NCBI GenBank assembly: GCA_030765065.1
Contig: CM060978.1
Location: 216,399,498-216,463,497 of the forward strand
Direction: 5' to 3'
DNA length: 64,000 nucleotides
DNA from: Deroplatys truncata
Lineage: Eukaryota > Arthropoda > Insecta > Mantodea > Mantidae
Position numbers and translations under genes: made by a program. The notes below the pieces were generated by a model. That model did no database searches and had not been told where the DNA came from. It was given only the letters and a program-made list of their open reading frames with translations. Shown here in pieces: positions 33,691-44,904 of this stretch. Within the stretch, counting starts at the first letter, position 1. Each line of letters opens with the position of its first letter.

Positions 33691-34829
33691 CACTACGTGA
33701 TCAAAAGTATCCGGACACCTGGCTGAAAATGACGTACAAGTTCGTGCCGCCCTCCATCGGTAATGCTGGAAGTCAATATGGTGTTGGCCCACCCTAAGTC
33801 TTGATGACAGCGTACACCCTCGCAGGTATACTTTCAATCAGGTGCAGGAAGGTTTCTTGGGGAATGGGAGCCCATTCTTCACGGAGTGCGGAACTGAGGA
33901 GTATCGATGTAGGTCGGTGGCGCCTGGCGTTCCAAAAGATCCCAAAGGTGTTCTATAGGATTCAAGTCAGGACTCTGTGCAGGCCAGTCCATTACAGGGA
34001 TGTTATTGTCGTGTAACCACTCCGCCACAGCCCGTGGTATGAACAGCTCGATCGTGTTGAAAGATGCAATCGCCATTCCCGAATTGCTCTTCAACAGTGG
34101 GAAGCAAGAAGGTGCTTAAAATATCAATGTAGCTCTGCGCTGTGATCGTGCCAAGCAAAACAACAAGGGTTGCAAGCTTCCTCCAGGAAAAACACGACCA
34201 CAACATAACACCACCACCTCCGAATTTCACTGTTGGCACTACACACGCTGGCAGATGACGTTCACTGGGCATTCGCCATACCCACACCCTGCCATCGGAT
34301 TGCCGCATTGTGTACCGTGATTCGTCACTCCACTCAACGTTTTGCCACTGTTCAATCGTGTAATGTTGACGCTCCTTACACCAAGCGAGGCGTCGTTTGG
34401 CATTTTCCTGCATGATGTGTGGCTTATGAGCAGCCACTCGACCATGGAATCCAGGGTTTCTCACCTCGCGCCTAACTGTCATAGTACTTGAAGTGGATCC
34501 TGATGCAGTTTGGAATTCCCGTGTGATGGTCTGGATAGATGTCTGCCTATTACTCTTTACGATCCTCTTCAAATGTCGGCGGTCTCTTTCAGTCAACAGA
34601 CGAGGTCACCTGTACGCTTTTGTGGTGTACATGTCCCTTCACGTTTCCACTTCACTAACACATCAGAAACAGTGGACCTAGGGATGTTTGGGAGTGTAAA
34701 AATCTCGCGTACAGACTTTTGACACAAGTGACACCCAATCACCTGACCACGTTCGTAGTCCGTGAGTTCCACGGAGCGTCCCATTCTGCTGTTTCACGAG
34801 GTCTAATGACTACTGAGGTCGCGTATAAT
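33691..34829 (-). mobile_element. Tc1-like element, copy 2, one end lost
   Basis: The left TIR CACTACGTGATCAAAAGTAT follows TA (33689-33690). At the other side the sequence stops at about 34829, after GTCGCGTATAA, and passes directly into a reversed CA-core copy (GGTTCACTCAACAACAAAAA). About 70-80 bp including the right TIR are therefore missing. Confidence 0.9.
33773..34784 (-). pseudogene. Tc1-like transposase, broken
   Basis: Starts MGRSVELTDYERGQVIGC at 34784. The frame breaks after TPQKRTG at the shared GGTGACC site. It reopens at 34596 as MTERDRRHLKRIVKSNRQ and stays open for about 197 codons, with [10 protein letters not shown] (first Asp), FGGGGVMLWSCFSW and QHDRA (second Asp). It shifts again there. 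[12 protein letters not shown] keeps the third acidic residue (Glu). An internal stop interrupts the last AVIKT segment. The triad residues are all present but in different frames. Confidence 0.9.
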
Positions 34830-35195
34830 GGTTCACTCAACAACAAAAATGTATATGACATAAATTGTGTATATTAACGCGCTCTACACTTTTTGTGTAG
34901 TAAAAGTTTGTCTATCTCTTATGGTTTACCAGTTATGCAATAGTCGTTCACAATGAAGAATATTTTTGGTGACATTCCCAGAAAATTCGAGATATACATT
35001 TCATTTATCATGAAAGTATCTTAAACATATGATATTTTAATCAAAATCGTTAGAGCCATTTTTGAGAAAATTAACAATTTCGAAAAATCTTCCATGTAAA
35101 GGAATATCTGGGGTGGGGGATCTTTTTGGATTCAGGGGGTCTCAAGACATATATTTCCGGTGAAATATCGGTATCGAATTTTTGGGTGGAATACA
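34830..35195 (-). repeat. CA-core family, partial reversed copy
   Basis: Runs from GGTTCACTCAACAACAAAAA to TTTTTGGGTGGAATACAATA in reverse orientation. It lacks the CA core, the middle having been deleted between GGGTGGGGGATCTTTTTGGA and the hairpin side. It meets the next, forward copy head to head at about 35195. Confidence 0.8.
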
Positions 35196-36340
35196 ATACC
35201 GAGATTTCACCAGAAATACATGTTTTGAGGCTCCTGAATCCAAGAAAAGTATTTTTGGAAACTATCTGTGTGTATGTGTGTGTGTGTGGTGTGTGTGTGT
35301 GTGTCTGTCTGTCTGTCTGTCTGTCTGTGAACAGCATAACTCAGAAACCAACAGTCGGATAAACAGCAAACTTGGTATTTTGGTTCAGTATCTTCCAGAG
35401 ATGCGACACGAAAGTTTTCAGGAAAATCCCCCAACCCAGATTACCTTTTATATGAAACGTTTTTCGAAAAGTTTAATTTTCTCAAAAATGGCTATAACGA
35501 TTTTGATTAAAATATCATATGTTTAAGATACTTTCATGAAAAATAGAATTGATATCTTGAAATTTCTGAGAATGTCTCCAAAAGTATTCTTCATTGTGAA
35601 CGACTTTTGCATAACAAGTAAACCATGAGAGATACACAAACTTTACTACACAAAATATGTAGAACGCCTTAAAATACACAATTTATGTCATATACATATT
35701 TGTTGTAGAGTGAACCATTTTCGAGATATTGCTTGTTATTCCCTTAAATTTTCAATACTTATTTTCTCAAATGGGAATTTCTTATTCATTTTTTGTCTTG
35801 GTTATGCAAAGAGCATTAATATGTGGCAAAGAGAATGCTATTGCACATAGCAACCACCTGTTAAGAGATATGTCTATGCCTAAAGGCTACTGTATTTCTA
35901 TATTACCCTTGCAAATACAAAACAAGGGGAAGATAGTACGCCCTAAGCGAAAGTCAAATACTTTTAGAACTGTTCGGTATGTGTAAAATATAATTCTCTT
36001 TGAATGTCTAAAGGTCGTTTCTGCAAATGTTTATCTCGATTAATATGAAATTTATGGAGGTTGTAAAAATAGTTTGTACAAGAGTAAAGAAAGTCATGTG
36101 AGTGGAACACATCAGATTTTTTTGTCCTGGTAATGCAAAGAGAATGGAATACTCCACATAGCAACCAGCTCTTAAAATATTTGACTATCGCTTAAAGCCT
36201 ACCAATTCCCCTTGCATCTATAAGAAAATTAGCAATAAGATTAACATCTCCATTAACATGAAGCATATGGATAATAAGCGTTTGTAAAAATAGTTTGTAC
36301 AAAAGTAGAGAATGTCATGTGAGTGTAACGCATCAGACTT
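35196..36340 (+). repeat. CA-core family, forward copy with two 3' modules, no terminal hairpin
   Basis: Begins at ACCGAGATTTCACCAGAAAT without the 34-bp hairpin. The core at about 35270-35328 is TGTG with a TCTG run. The first 3' module ends ACACATCAGA near 36115, and a second one (GTCCTGGTAATGCAAAGAG to GCATCAGA) follows directly. Confidence 0.8.
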
Positions 36341-36344
36341 TTTG

Positions 36345-36440
36345 TTCAAAACGGGTTACTTCCGGTGATATATGGATATTGAATTTTTCAATGAAATACA
36401 GACGTCCTCTATTTACTATAGGTAAGCAGAGAAATTAAAA
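36345..36440 (-). repeat. CA-core family fragment (hairpin end), diverged
   Basis: TTACTTCCGGTGATATATGG, GAATTTTTCAATGAAATACA and CTCTATTTACTATAGGTAAG follow the reversed end of the family with many changes. Confidence 0.55.
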
Positions 36441-36444
36441 TGGT

Positions 36445-37388
36445 TGGAATGGTTTGGAAATACGGGCTGACTACTTTTTGGAACTTGAAAGGTAAAATAG
36501 TATTGGTCATCTCCTATAATATAATTGTACAATATTTTGAATAGATATTCTAAAAACTGCAGGATTCTGTGATAGTGAATGGTATGATAGTACCTGATAA
36601 TAACTGTAAGGGAGCCAATAGTTTTCTTTAAGTCCTATAGTTGAAGTAGTTTTAAAAGTGTGAAATCCTCTGTAGCCTTCTGGGAAAGCGATAACACTGT
36701 AACCAAAGGCACTGTTGCAAATTGTGATGGCTTACACAATTTAAAGTAAAGAACCACTTTTTTTAAATATTTTGATTTGAGCACATTCTTTAAATAATCC
36801 AATGGATAATTATTTGAATCATTTATCCTGTGTTCCCGTCTTAACTACAGGAAATGTATTCCAGTCCTCAAACTGAGCGCCAACAGCATTATGTTCAGGA
36901 TACTAATTTCTACGATTAACAGGAAAGGTCAATGTATCGAGTTACAACGTTTGGCGTTACTTTTCCTCCCTCAAGCAAGATCATGGGCTGAAGACGACAG
37001 AAGGGCACAGAGTATTTCACCGGGCACTCGAGAAAGAACTACCCTGATGGGTTAAGGGTCGCCTAGGTACTACGTAATCATCGAGCATCCAACACGTTCG
37101 GACTTGGTAAAATTTCTGCTAGCATCTGTTTGGATGTAATTAAAAATTTCATATATAGGGCTGGACGTACCGTTTAATCTGGCTTTTCCTAAATTGTAAC
37201 TTAAAATGAGTTAGGTCATTATAGTTTGTGCAAAACAATTAGTAAATTATTAACTGCTCGAGAAAATTAGTGCCTTTCATGCGAGGAAGAAAGACAATTG
37301 AAGTTCGTTAAGGTTTCTTATGCTTTTTGCACTATTCTCTTAATGTTTCTTTTATACCAAAGGAAAATTGAATAATGAAAGAAAGTGA
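36445..37388. other. non-coding, nothing recognised
   Basis: AT-rich sequence without identifiable element ends or coding motifs. Confidence 0.45.
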
Positions 37389-37432
37389 TATATATATATA
37401 TATACATATGTATATATATACATATGTATACA
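37389..37432. repeat. AT/ATAC microsatellite
   Basis: Alternating TA run interrupted twice by CATATG. The stretch is self-complementary. Confidence 0.9.
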
Positions 37433-37553
37433 TTTTTTCTAACAATGTGCAATTAACTGTTAAATCTAAACACGTTAATAATGTTTAATAAATTGCAAGT
37501 AAGACGTAATTTTATCCTTGTGGTTTTCCTTTCCAATGCACCTTCAAGGAAAT

Positions 37554-37852
37554 AAGATCTACTCTCCTGGGCAGTAAGGCAAACAAAACCAAAACAATAA
37601 AAACAACGAAAAAAAAACCGATACAGTCCTTATCCGATCTATGTTCTCTATAAAGGATTGAAAATGTTACTCCATATCTGATGTAATTCAAGTATTCGAG
37701 TTATGCTTAATATACGTCTTACGATCTGCTCCTCTGGGCAGTTAAGCAAACCAATAGAAAACAAAGCGTTACAATCCTTATCCGATCTATGTTCTTTATA
37801 AACGATTGGAAATATTACTTCATATCTAATTTAATTCAAGTAATTTCAAGCC
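37554..37852 (+). repeat. degenerate tandem duplication, period about 167 bp
   Basis: Units at 37554-37700 and 37721-37852 share GATCT(A/G)CTC, CTGGGCAGT(A/T)AGGCAAAC-like, CCTTATCCGATCTATGTTCT and TAATTCAAGTA in the same order. No coding potential is shared. Confidence 0.75.
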
Positions 37853-37864
37853 CTGCTCAGTACT

Positions 37865-38425
37865 ACGCTTTACTTATCCCAAGTCAAGATTGATATTTTT
37901 GCTTTTATCTGTATATATGATTTTGTAGCCGATATGTTTAGGCGCCATCCGTCTACAGGAGTATATGAGATTACAAAAGAATTTGGTAGTGCATAGTAAC
38001 ATGTTAGTAACCAAACAGGCCGTTCATAGCTTACTGCTAATCATAGATTATCAGATGCTGTGTGAATTCTAATGAATTGAGCCATTATTTAAAACAAATA
38101 CATTACATTAAATAAGTCGAATGCATTATATAAAACAATGAACACCATTTTAACATTCAGTGGAATAGACGAAAGTGAATTATTCAGCATATGAAGCACA
38201 TATACGATAAAAGAAAGATTAATAAACAAATACATTGCATAAAATGATAAAGAAGAAATGACAGTAAATAACGCTCTGAAGCTGACCGCCTGTGTGAGCG
38301 CATGGTGGTCGTTTACCTTGCCGCCTGGATAGGGCTTTCGGCCGGCCCTTCAGAACAATGGCGCGCGCAATAAATCCATATATGTGCCGCCTCCTCCCCA
38401 TTTTTTGTAATTTCTGCTCCAGAGG
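37865..38425. other. non-coding, nothing recognised
   Basis: The G+C content rises after 38280 (GCGCGCGC near 38358), approaching the heat-shock-element site. No gene is visible. Confidence 0.4.
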
Positions 38426-38429
38426 GAGG

Positions 38430-38458
38430 TTCGAGTAGCTTCCCCTTCGAGAACGTTC
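38430..38458 (+). promoter_or_regulatory. heat-shock-element-like site
   Basis: A perfect three-module HSE, TTCgaGAAcgTTC, lies at 38446-38458, preceded by TTCgaGTAgcTTC at 38430-38442 with one defective module. There is no clear TATA box just downstream on the plus strand. A CATATATG lies about 60 bp away on the minus-strand side. The downstream ~250 bp (to about 38700) is leader-like, rich in AGTG/TTCAG words and ending with AATAAA near 38661. One perfect 9-base match per window is expected by chance about half the time, so this is weaker than 33561-33636. Confidence 0.4.
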
Positions 38459-38699
38459 CGTTTTGTGTGCGGGGCCTACTGCTGCTAGCGCCCAGTTGGA
38501 CAGTTAAGAAGTTGACGAGTTTGAACAGTTAAGGGTGACTGTTCAGAGTGTAGTTCAATTGTGATTTCTGATTTGACGGTTCAGTTGTGTTCTGTTCTGA
38601 GTGTGTACCAAAAGTGACTCAAGTGTAACATGTTGTGCTACGCTGAGTATCTAAGTGATAAATAAAGTGTGTTTAGCAGCACTTGGTGTACTCATTTGT

Positions 38700-39096
38700 T
38701 AAATAAGTTCTGTATGTCATGTTTCGCTGCATTAGTAGAAATGCACACAGTTTTGTCTAGATAGGCCGAGGAGTGTTGATTGGTATGTAAAGAGTTGAAA
38801 ATACTGATTGAAAATAAGGGTAGCGGAAGTTTTTGGACCGCTCAGGGTAGTTTACTATTTTTAATTTTCGCAGAGTTTAAACCCAAGAGCAGATCACAAG
38901 TTTTGTTAAAATCACACCGGAAATATACATGATAACATAGTACACGGAAATCAGAGGGACATTTGGCCATATGAACACGATTTGCAACTGCCCCCTCCCT
39001 TCAATAACCCAGTTATTTAAAACTATGTGCATTGTAAGGTACATTTCTTCAGGTACTGCCAAAGCTACACACATGATACTTACAGTATAGCCAATG
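38700..39096. other. non-coding, nothing recognised
   Basis: No coding or repeat features seen before the Tc1-like copy. Confidence 0.4.
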
Positions 39097-40350
39097 CACA
39101 CTGTGATCAAAAGTATCCGGACATCCCCACAAACATTTGTTTTTCATCTTAGGGGCATTGTGCTGTCACCTACTTCCTGGTACTCATTATCCGCGACCTC
39201 AATAGTCATTAGGCATCGTGAAACAGAAGAATGGGACAGGCCGTGGAACTCATAGACTTCGAACGTGGTCAGGTGATTGGGTGTCACTTGTGTCAGAAGT
39301 GTGTACGCGAGATTTCCACACTCCTAAACATCCCTAACTCCACTGTTTCTGATGTGTTAGTGAAGTGGAAACGTGAAGGGACATGTACAGCACAAAAGCG
39401 TACAGGTGACCTCGTTTGTTGACTAACAGAGACCACCGACATTTGAAGAGGGTCGTAAAGAGTAATAGGCAGACATCTATCCAGACCATCACACAGGAAT
39501 TCCAAACTGCATCAGGATCCACTCCAAGGACTATGATAGTTAGGCGTGAGGTGAGAAACCTTGGATTCCATGGTCGAGCGGCTGCTCATAACCCACACAT
39601 CACGCAGGAAAATGCCAAACGACGCCTCGGTTGGTGTAAGGAGCGTCAACATTACACGATTGAACAGTGGCAAAACATTGTGTGGAGTGACGAATCACGG
39701 TACACAATATGGCGATCCAATGGCAGCAGGGTGTGGGTATGGCGCATGCCCGGTGAACGTCATCTGCCAGCGTGTGTAGTGCAAACAGTGAAATTCGGAA
39801 TTGGCGATGGTGTTATGGTGTGGTCGTGTTTTTCCTGGAGGGGGCTTGCACCCCTTGTTGTTTTGCGTGACACGATCACAGCGCAGACCTACATTGATAT
39901 TTTAAGCACCTTCTTGCTTCCACTGTTGAAGAGGAATTTGGGAATGGCGATTGTATCTTTCAACACGATCGTGCACCTGTTCATAGTGCAAGGAGGCTGT
40001 GGCGGAGTGGTTACACTACAATAACATCCCTGTAATGGACTGGCCTGCACAGAGTCCTGACTTGAATCCTATAGAACACCTTTGGGATGTTTTGGAACGC
40101 CGACTTCGTGCCAGGCCTCACCGACCTACATCGATACCTCTCCTCAGTTCCGCACTCCGAGAAGAATGGGCTGACATTCCCCAAGAAACCTTCCAGCACC
40201 TGATTGAAGGTATGCCTGCGAGAGTGTACGCTGTCATCAAGGCTAAGGGTGGACCAACACCTTATTGACTTCCAGCATTACTGATGGAGGGCGCCACGAA
40301 CTTGTACGTCATTTTCAGCCAGGTGTCCGGATACTTTTGATCAAGTAGTG
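39097..40350 (+). mobile_element. Tc1-like element, copy 3
   Basis: The left end CACACTGTGATCAAAAGTAT is a slightly altered TIR. The right end is the complement of CACTACTTGATCAAAAGTAT. TA follows the right end (40351-40352), but the left flank reads TG, so the left TSD or border has mutated. Confidence 0.9.
39231..40268 (+). pseudogene. Tc1-like transposase, best-preserved copy, three frames
   Basis: First part 39231-39422: MGQAVELIDFERGQVIGC with the helix-turn-helix REISTLLNIPNSTVSDVLVK, ending at a stop after KRTGDLVC. Second part from 39416 for about 200 codons: [26 protein letters not shown] (first Asp), [18 protein letters not shown] frameshift at the LLP segment puts the QHDRAP block (second Asp) in another frame. 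Third part 39999-40268: [18 protein letters not shown] (Glu present) to the usual AKGGPTPY end. The catalytic residues survive, but three frame changes prevent a product. Confidence 0.92.
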
Positions 40351-40354
40351 TATC

Positions 40355-41220
40355 TTCATATCGGTGCTATTGGTTTGTTTTTAAGTGTTTTATTTCATAA
40401 GATATAAATGCTTCTGTTTAATTCAAATTATTTCCTAATCTTTTAATTATGTTTATTTTATGACAGACTTTAATCGTAATAGAAGCTAGAGGTAATAGCA
40501 TCAATTTTTGCACCTATACAACATAAATGAATCCGGAAAGTTTCATTTCTATGTTGGCTGGAACCTGAGGAAATGTTCCTTAAATAGGAATATAATAAAC
40601 TTATGGAAATCGGTCTTCGAGTTCTGCAACTTAATGCTTCCCTGCTCCAGAGCAGTTGAACCGCGACAACTTGAAGCAGAAAACGCATGTGCAACGTTTT
40701 ATTGAAAATTAACGATAACGTATTTAGGTTATTATATATTTATGATTGATACATTAAACAGGTGATTTCAAAGGAATTTCTTTAAAAATCCATTTTTCAA
40801 CCCAAATCCCTTGAAATATTTTAAGTCTTCCGATTAACCCACCTGGTCTGGAGAGGTCATTAACAGTCTGCCATGTTAAAAAAAATGTGTCAAACAAAGA
40901 GTCCTGTGATCTTCATATTAAACGAAATGGAATCGAAATTCAGTGACATGAATATGAAACTCCGTAAACAGTCCCTCCCAAAGTTTCTTTTAAAATTTTA
41001 GAAAACTTTTATAGTCCATATCTCTTAGTGCTTTTCAGTAAAGGAGACATTATCGAAATAAGAAATAAGTCGCAATTGGCGTATAAGGTATGAAGTACAA
41101 GTAAAGAAAAGTCTTAAGAAAGAGAGAGGTAAATAAGAGTATAAGGAACTAACAACATTAAAATAAAATTATGAAAAAAAATTAACATCAAAGTTAAAGG
41201 CAACAGAATAGGGTAAAGGT
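40355..41220. other. non-coding, nothing recognised
   Basis: AT-rich sequence without recognisable features. Confidence 0.45.
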
Positions 41221-41224
41221 AAAA

Positions 41225-41795
41225 GTTACGTATCACGGTAGGGCCCCTGGAACCGGGACAGAGCACTCCAAATAGGCCAATAGCCGGCCTTTTATGCTTC
41301 CAACGTGACCCCTGGGAGGGAAGGATGAGGGGAGAGACTAAAGGGCGACCAAATACGCATGCCGACGGGCGCAAGCATGGGCGGGTCCCTAACGTTTCCA
41401 GATAGAGCGCATCCGACGCCGCATGGTCCCGCCCACAAGCCATCAATGTCCAGGGTCCACGCTGAGGAGAGACTTAACTGAGCAGTACCGCGGCGACACC
41501 AGGCAAGAAACCTTTAGAGAGCGCAAGCCACTGTCCAGCCGCAACCCGCCGAACACCGTCACTTGGTCCCACAATCCTGAAACAGGTGACAAGGAAGATG
41601 AGGGGTACAAAAAATGAGAGGAAGGAGAATCGTGGTAGAAGATGAACCACTACAGCATTCGCCTGGTGACCCGGGGAAACCACGAAAAAACCATGGGCCA
41701 GAGTGTGCGGTCGCCGGGGATCGATCTCGGGACCTCTCGAATGCGTGCTACAGACGTAACCCCCTGAGTCATCCCGCTCGGTAATAGAGAAACTA
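41225..41795 (-). mobile_element. tRNA-derived SINE, family C, copy 4
   Basis: On the minus strand: head ATGACTCAGGGGGTTACGTC (A-box-like), GCATTCGAGAGGTCCC and GAGATCGATCCCC (B-box), then GTCACCAGGCGAATGCTGTA, TTCTACCACGATTCTCC, GGAAACGTTAGGGACCCG and GGTCGCCCTTTAGTC. It is the most complete head of the four copies. Confidence 0.85.
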
Positions 41796-41799
41796 AGTG

Positions 41800-42198
41800 A
41801 CAACAAGAAAATGAACCCTTGGAGAGATCAGTCAAAGAAAGAGATAAAAAAACCAGCCAAAATGGAAGCATAATGAAGGTGTTAGTGAAAGAGTAATAGC
41901 CATAAAGCAGAATTAAGTAGCACCCGGAACATGCTGACATGATCACAATTACTATCATTGCAGTGATTGTTGCAAACCAACTTTTTCTTAACTAGATCTA
42001 TAAATCCTACGATGCCTGAGGCACTGGATGCACAGCACTTGCTCCTCCTACAGTTTATTGGATAAAATACTTAAAACAACCCCGCCCTCTAGCACATGGC
42101 TTTATTTCCGGGAAAATGAGGCGATACTTGCACTGCCGCTTTTATAACGTAGCATTGACACAGTTCAGCTAATGCAGTTACACACACTTGCACACCAA
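41800..42198. other. non-coding, nothing recognised
   Basis: No features seen. Confidence 0.4.
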
Positions 42199-42201
42199 TA
42201 A

Positions 42202-43194
42202 CACTAGTCTGCATGATATCGGATGACTGAAAACTAATAAGTGATTCTGACTCACTTTTTATGCTGATTTCAGAACTGCTTTTAGTTTTTTTCTATCACG
42301 TACAGCTTTTTTCACAATTTCACTTCAAATATGTAGAAATATAAAGATATTGCTTTCGCCACTAAACATAAAATTGGGCTTGGTGAAGCAATTTGTAAGG
42401 GCTCTACCACAGGATGGACTCTGCTTCAAGTACCTTTCCAAGAAATTTCCCTTCATTACACAAGACAAATTAAAGGCTGGAATTTTTGTTGCTCCTCAAA
42501 TAAAGAAATAGATGAAGGATGAAGATTTTGAGAAGACAATGAATGAGAGAGAAATAGAAGCATGGACCGCCTTCCGATCAGTTACTGAAAACTTCTTAGG
42601 CAATAACAAAGATCCTAATTACAAGGCCATTGTCGAAACAATGTTGGAAAATTTCAAGAAGTTGGGTTGTAACATGAGTGTAAAGGTGCATTTTCTGCAT
42701 TCACATATCGACTACTTTCCAGAAAATCTGGGACATTATAGTGAAGAGCAGGGTGAACGTTTTCACCAAGATATTAAGGAAATGGAGAGGAGGTACCAGG
42801 GGAGATGGAATGAAACTATGATGGCCGACTACTGTTGGATGTTGAGGAGGGACAGTCATCTTCAAGGATCTGCAAGGAAGTCAAAGAAGAAACAAATTAA
42901 ATGAAACATTTTGGCTTCTTGTTTTGTTAAAATGTAGTCATGAAATAAATTAGGGGAGTTCTTGAGAGTATTCTTAAAATGTTTCCTGAATAGAAACTTA
43001 CCTTGTGTGAAATGGTATTTGAATACTTTTCTACGCTCATTAGTAAAATTATCAAAACATTACTTATATTGTGTAAAAACCTGACGTGATAGAAAACAAC
43101 CGAAATTATTTCTGGAATCAGCATAAAAACGTGATTCAAGAACACCTAATTTTAAGAAATCATCTGACAAAAATTTTGAAAATGCAGAGTAATG
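42202..43194 (+). mobile_element. CACTA-type TIR element, copy 2 (993 bp)
   Basis: The left end CACTAGTCTGCAT is intact. The right end has two changes (ATGCAGAGTAATG). The flanks are TAA at the left and TTA at the right, one mismatch from a 3-bp duplication. Collinear with copy 1 over its whole length at roughly 90 percent identity by eye. Confidence 0.85.
42346..42904 (+). pseudogene. C-terminal part of the conserved multicopy protein, second copy
   Basis: Same frame and layout as 9926-10497: LNIKLGLVKQFVRALPQ, GIFVAPQIKK, a stop (TAG at 42509-42511) and then 130 open codons. These hold EREIEAWTAFRSV, LGNNKDPNYKAIVETML, CNMSVKVHFLHSH, SEEQGERFHQDI and MMADYCWMLRRD. The stop is at a different codon from copy 1, so the two were inactivated independently. 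Together they show that the parent frame was open through the whole region. Confidence 0.72.
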
Positions 43195-43199
43195 TTATC

Positions 43200-44518
43200 A
43201 ATCATTTATAGCTCCAATAGTTGCACATCCTTGAGGTGCATGGTGACAAAACATTTTCGCATACAAAATACATATTAAGCTTGCACAAAAATTACCATTA
43301 CGCCATATCCCGTAACGCCAGCGTTTAAAAGCGATGATGAGTTTAGTTTTCCTTAAAGGCGTCATTGTGTGACACTCAAGGACGGGACTGTGGACTTGAG
43401 TTTGCTGAAAAGAAAAATGTGTTGCTTCCTGACCCTTGAGAAAATACCACGTCCGGAAGTACACTTCGCCGAAGCTTGTTTTTATGTTGCGTTGTGATTG
43501 AACAGAAGGATATTGCAGATTTCGTTCCTACAAGACTCAAGGATATACCTGCTTGCGTAATCTTCACAGACTGTCAAAGCGCACATAGTAATTACTTTAT
43601 TACGTGATTTCTTTTGTAAGAATTCTCCAACCCTGTTCTGTGTGGCGCAAAGGTTCACGAGAAAGCAGAAGTCTGAGGTGTGCAATAAACCTAACTGACT
43701 CATTCTCCAACTAACATTGAGTGAGGCTCAACAAATTAAACTTTATTTTGCTGTGCCTGGTTTGTATATGGGCAGATTCTCGTAATAATGGGATAGTAAT
43801 TTCATGGAAAAACCAGATTAAATCTATTACATCAGATCACTTGGACACAGAGTGTTAATACAATATGACGATACTTACAGTACTGCAATTAGTAGCAAAT
43901 TCTCCTTGTTTTATGGCAATTGATATGAGTGATACTAATTTATGCATTTATGGAAGCTTTGATACAACTGAACATACAAGTTTTATTTGTATGTAATCTA
44001 AACAAACATAAATATGGCTCTCTGTTAATGGAATGTACAAATTGGACTTTCCTGGACTAATAAAATTAACTAATCTAATTAAACGTTGATGCCTTAAAAA
44101 CGCATATAAAACCATATTCAGAAACGTAATATTAAAGTGTAAACAATTAATTTCATAGATACTTCATTCATTGCCATATATTAGCTAGACGATAAAATAA
44201 GAGTACTTAATCTTCAGGGGCGTTACAATAAACAACAGCTGATACGCCATTCATGTAATAAAATATTGTATTAGTTACTAGATATATGAATTTACTGAAG
44301 AAAGAACCTGAAAGCTGATGAGCATAAAATCTTTTATTTAACAAATACGTACTTGCTTAGCTTAAATATGCGCAAACATGCGGGATTCGTTTTATTGTCA
44401 GCATAATTTCTGTTGAGAAATCGTATGATAAAGCAATTTTTGTTTAATTTGTTTGTAAATTAGATTTAACTATGAATGTCTTATTGTATGAGCTGCAGGG
44501 AACCTAAATAATTAAAGG
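43200..44518. other. AT-rich non-coding sequence
   Basis: No coding motif or repeat partner found. Short frames between 43198 and 43703 lack recognisable domains. Confidence 0.45.
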
Positions 44519-44533
44519 TAAGAATACAAAGCT

Positions 44534-44880
44534 AGCGGCGCCGAGGCCGAGTGGTTAGACCGCTCGTCTTCCACCGAGGCGGCCCGGGTTCAAACCCAGG
44601 GACCCGCATGTGGGATTTGTGGTAGACAAAGCGGCGTCTTCTCCGGTTTCCCCCGCCATTCATTCCACCAACTGCTCCATCATCACCTTTCCTTTCATCC
44701 ATTTCACCATCATTTCGTTTCATCTACTTCCTTACTCCCATAACAGGCATCGGGCTGATCACCCATCCTGGATATTCTGTCTGATCCATTAGTGTCTGCT
44801 CACGGGTCTCTGACCCCAGGCACACGCCTGTAAGTCCTGGGGATGTAAGTCTTACATAAGAGGAGGTTAAACAGATAAAG
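44534..44880 (+). mobile_element. tRNA-derived SINE, family A, copy 2
   Basis: Head GAGGCCGAGTGGTTAGACCG and GGGTTCAAACCCAGGGACCC, body with TGTGGGATTTGTGGTAGACA and CATTTCACCATCATTTCG, tail AAACAGATAAAG. Imperfect target duplication AAGAATACAAAGCT / AAGAATATAAGGCT flanks it (44520-44533 and 44881-44894). Confidence 0.88.
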
Positions 44881-44904
44881 AAGAATATAAGGCTGATTTT
44901 TACA

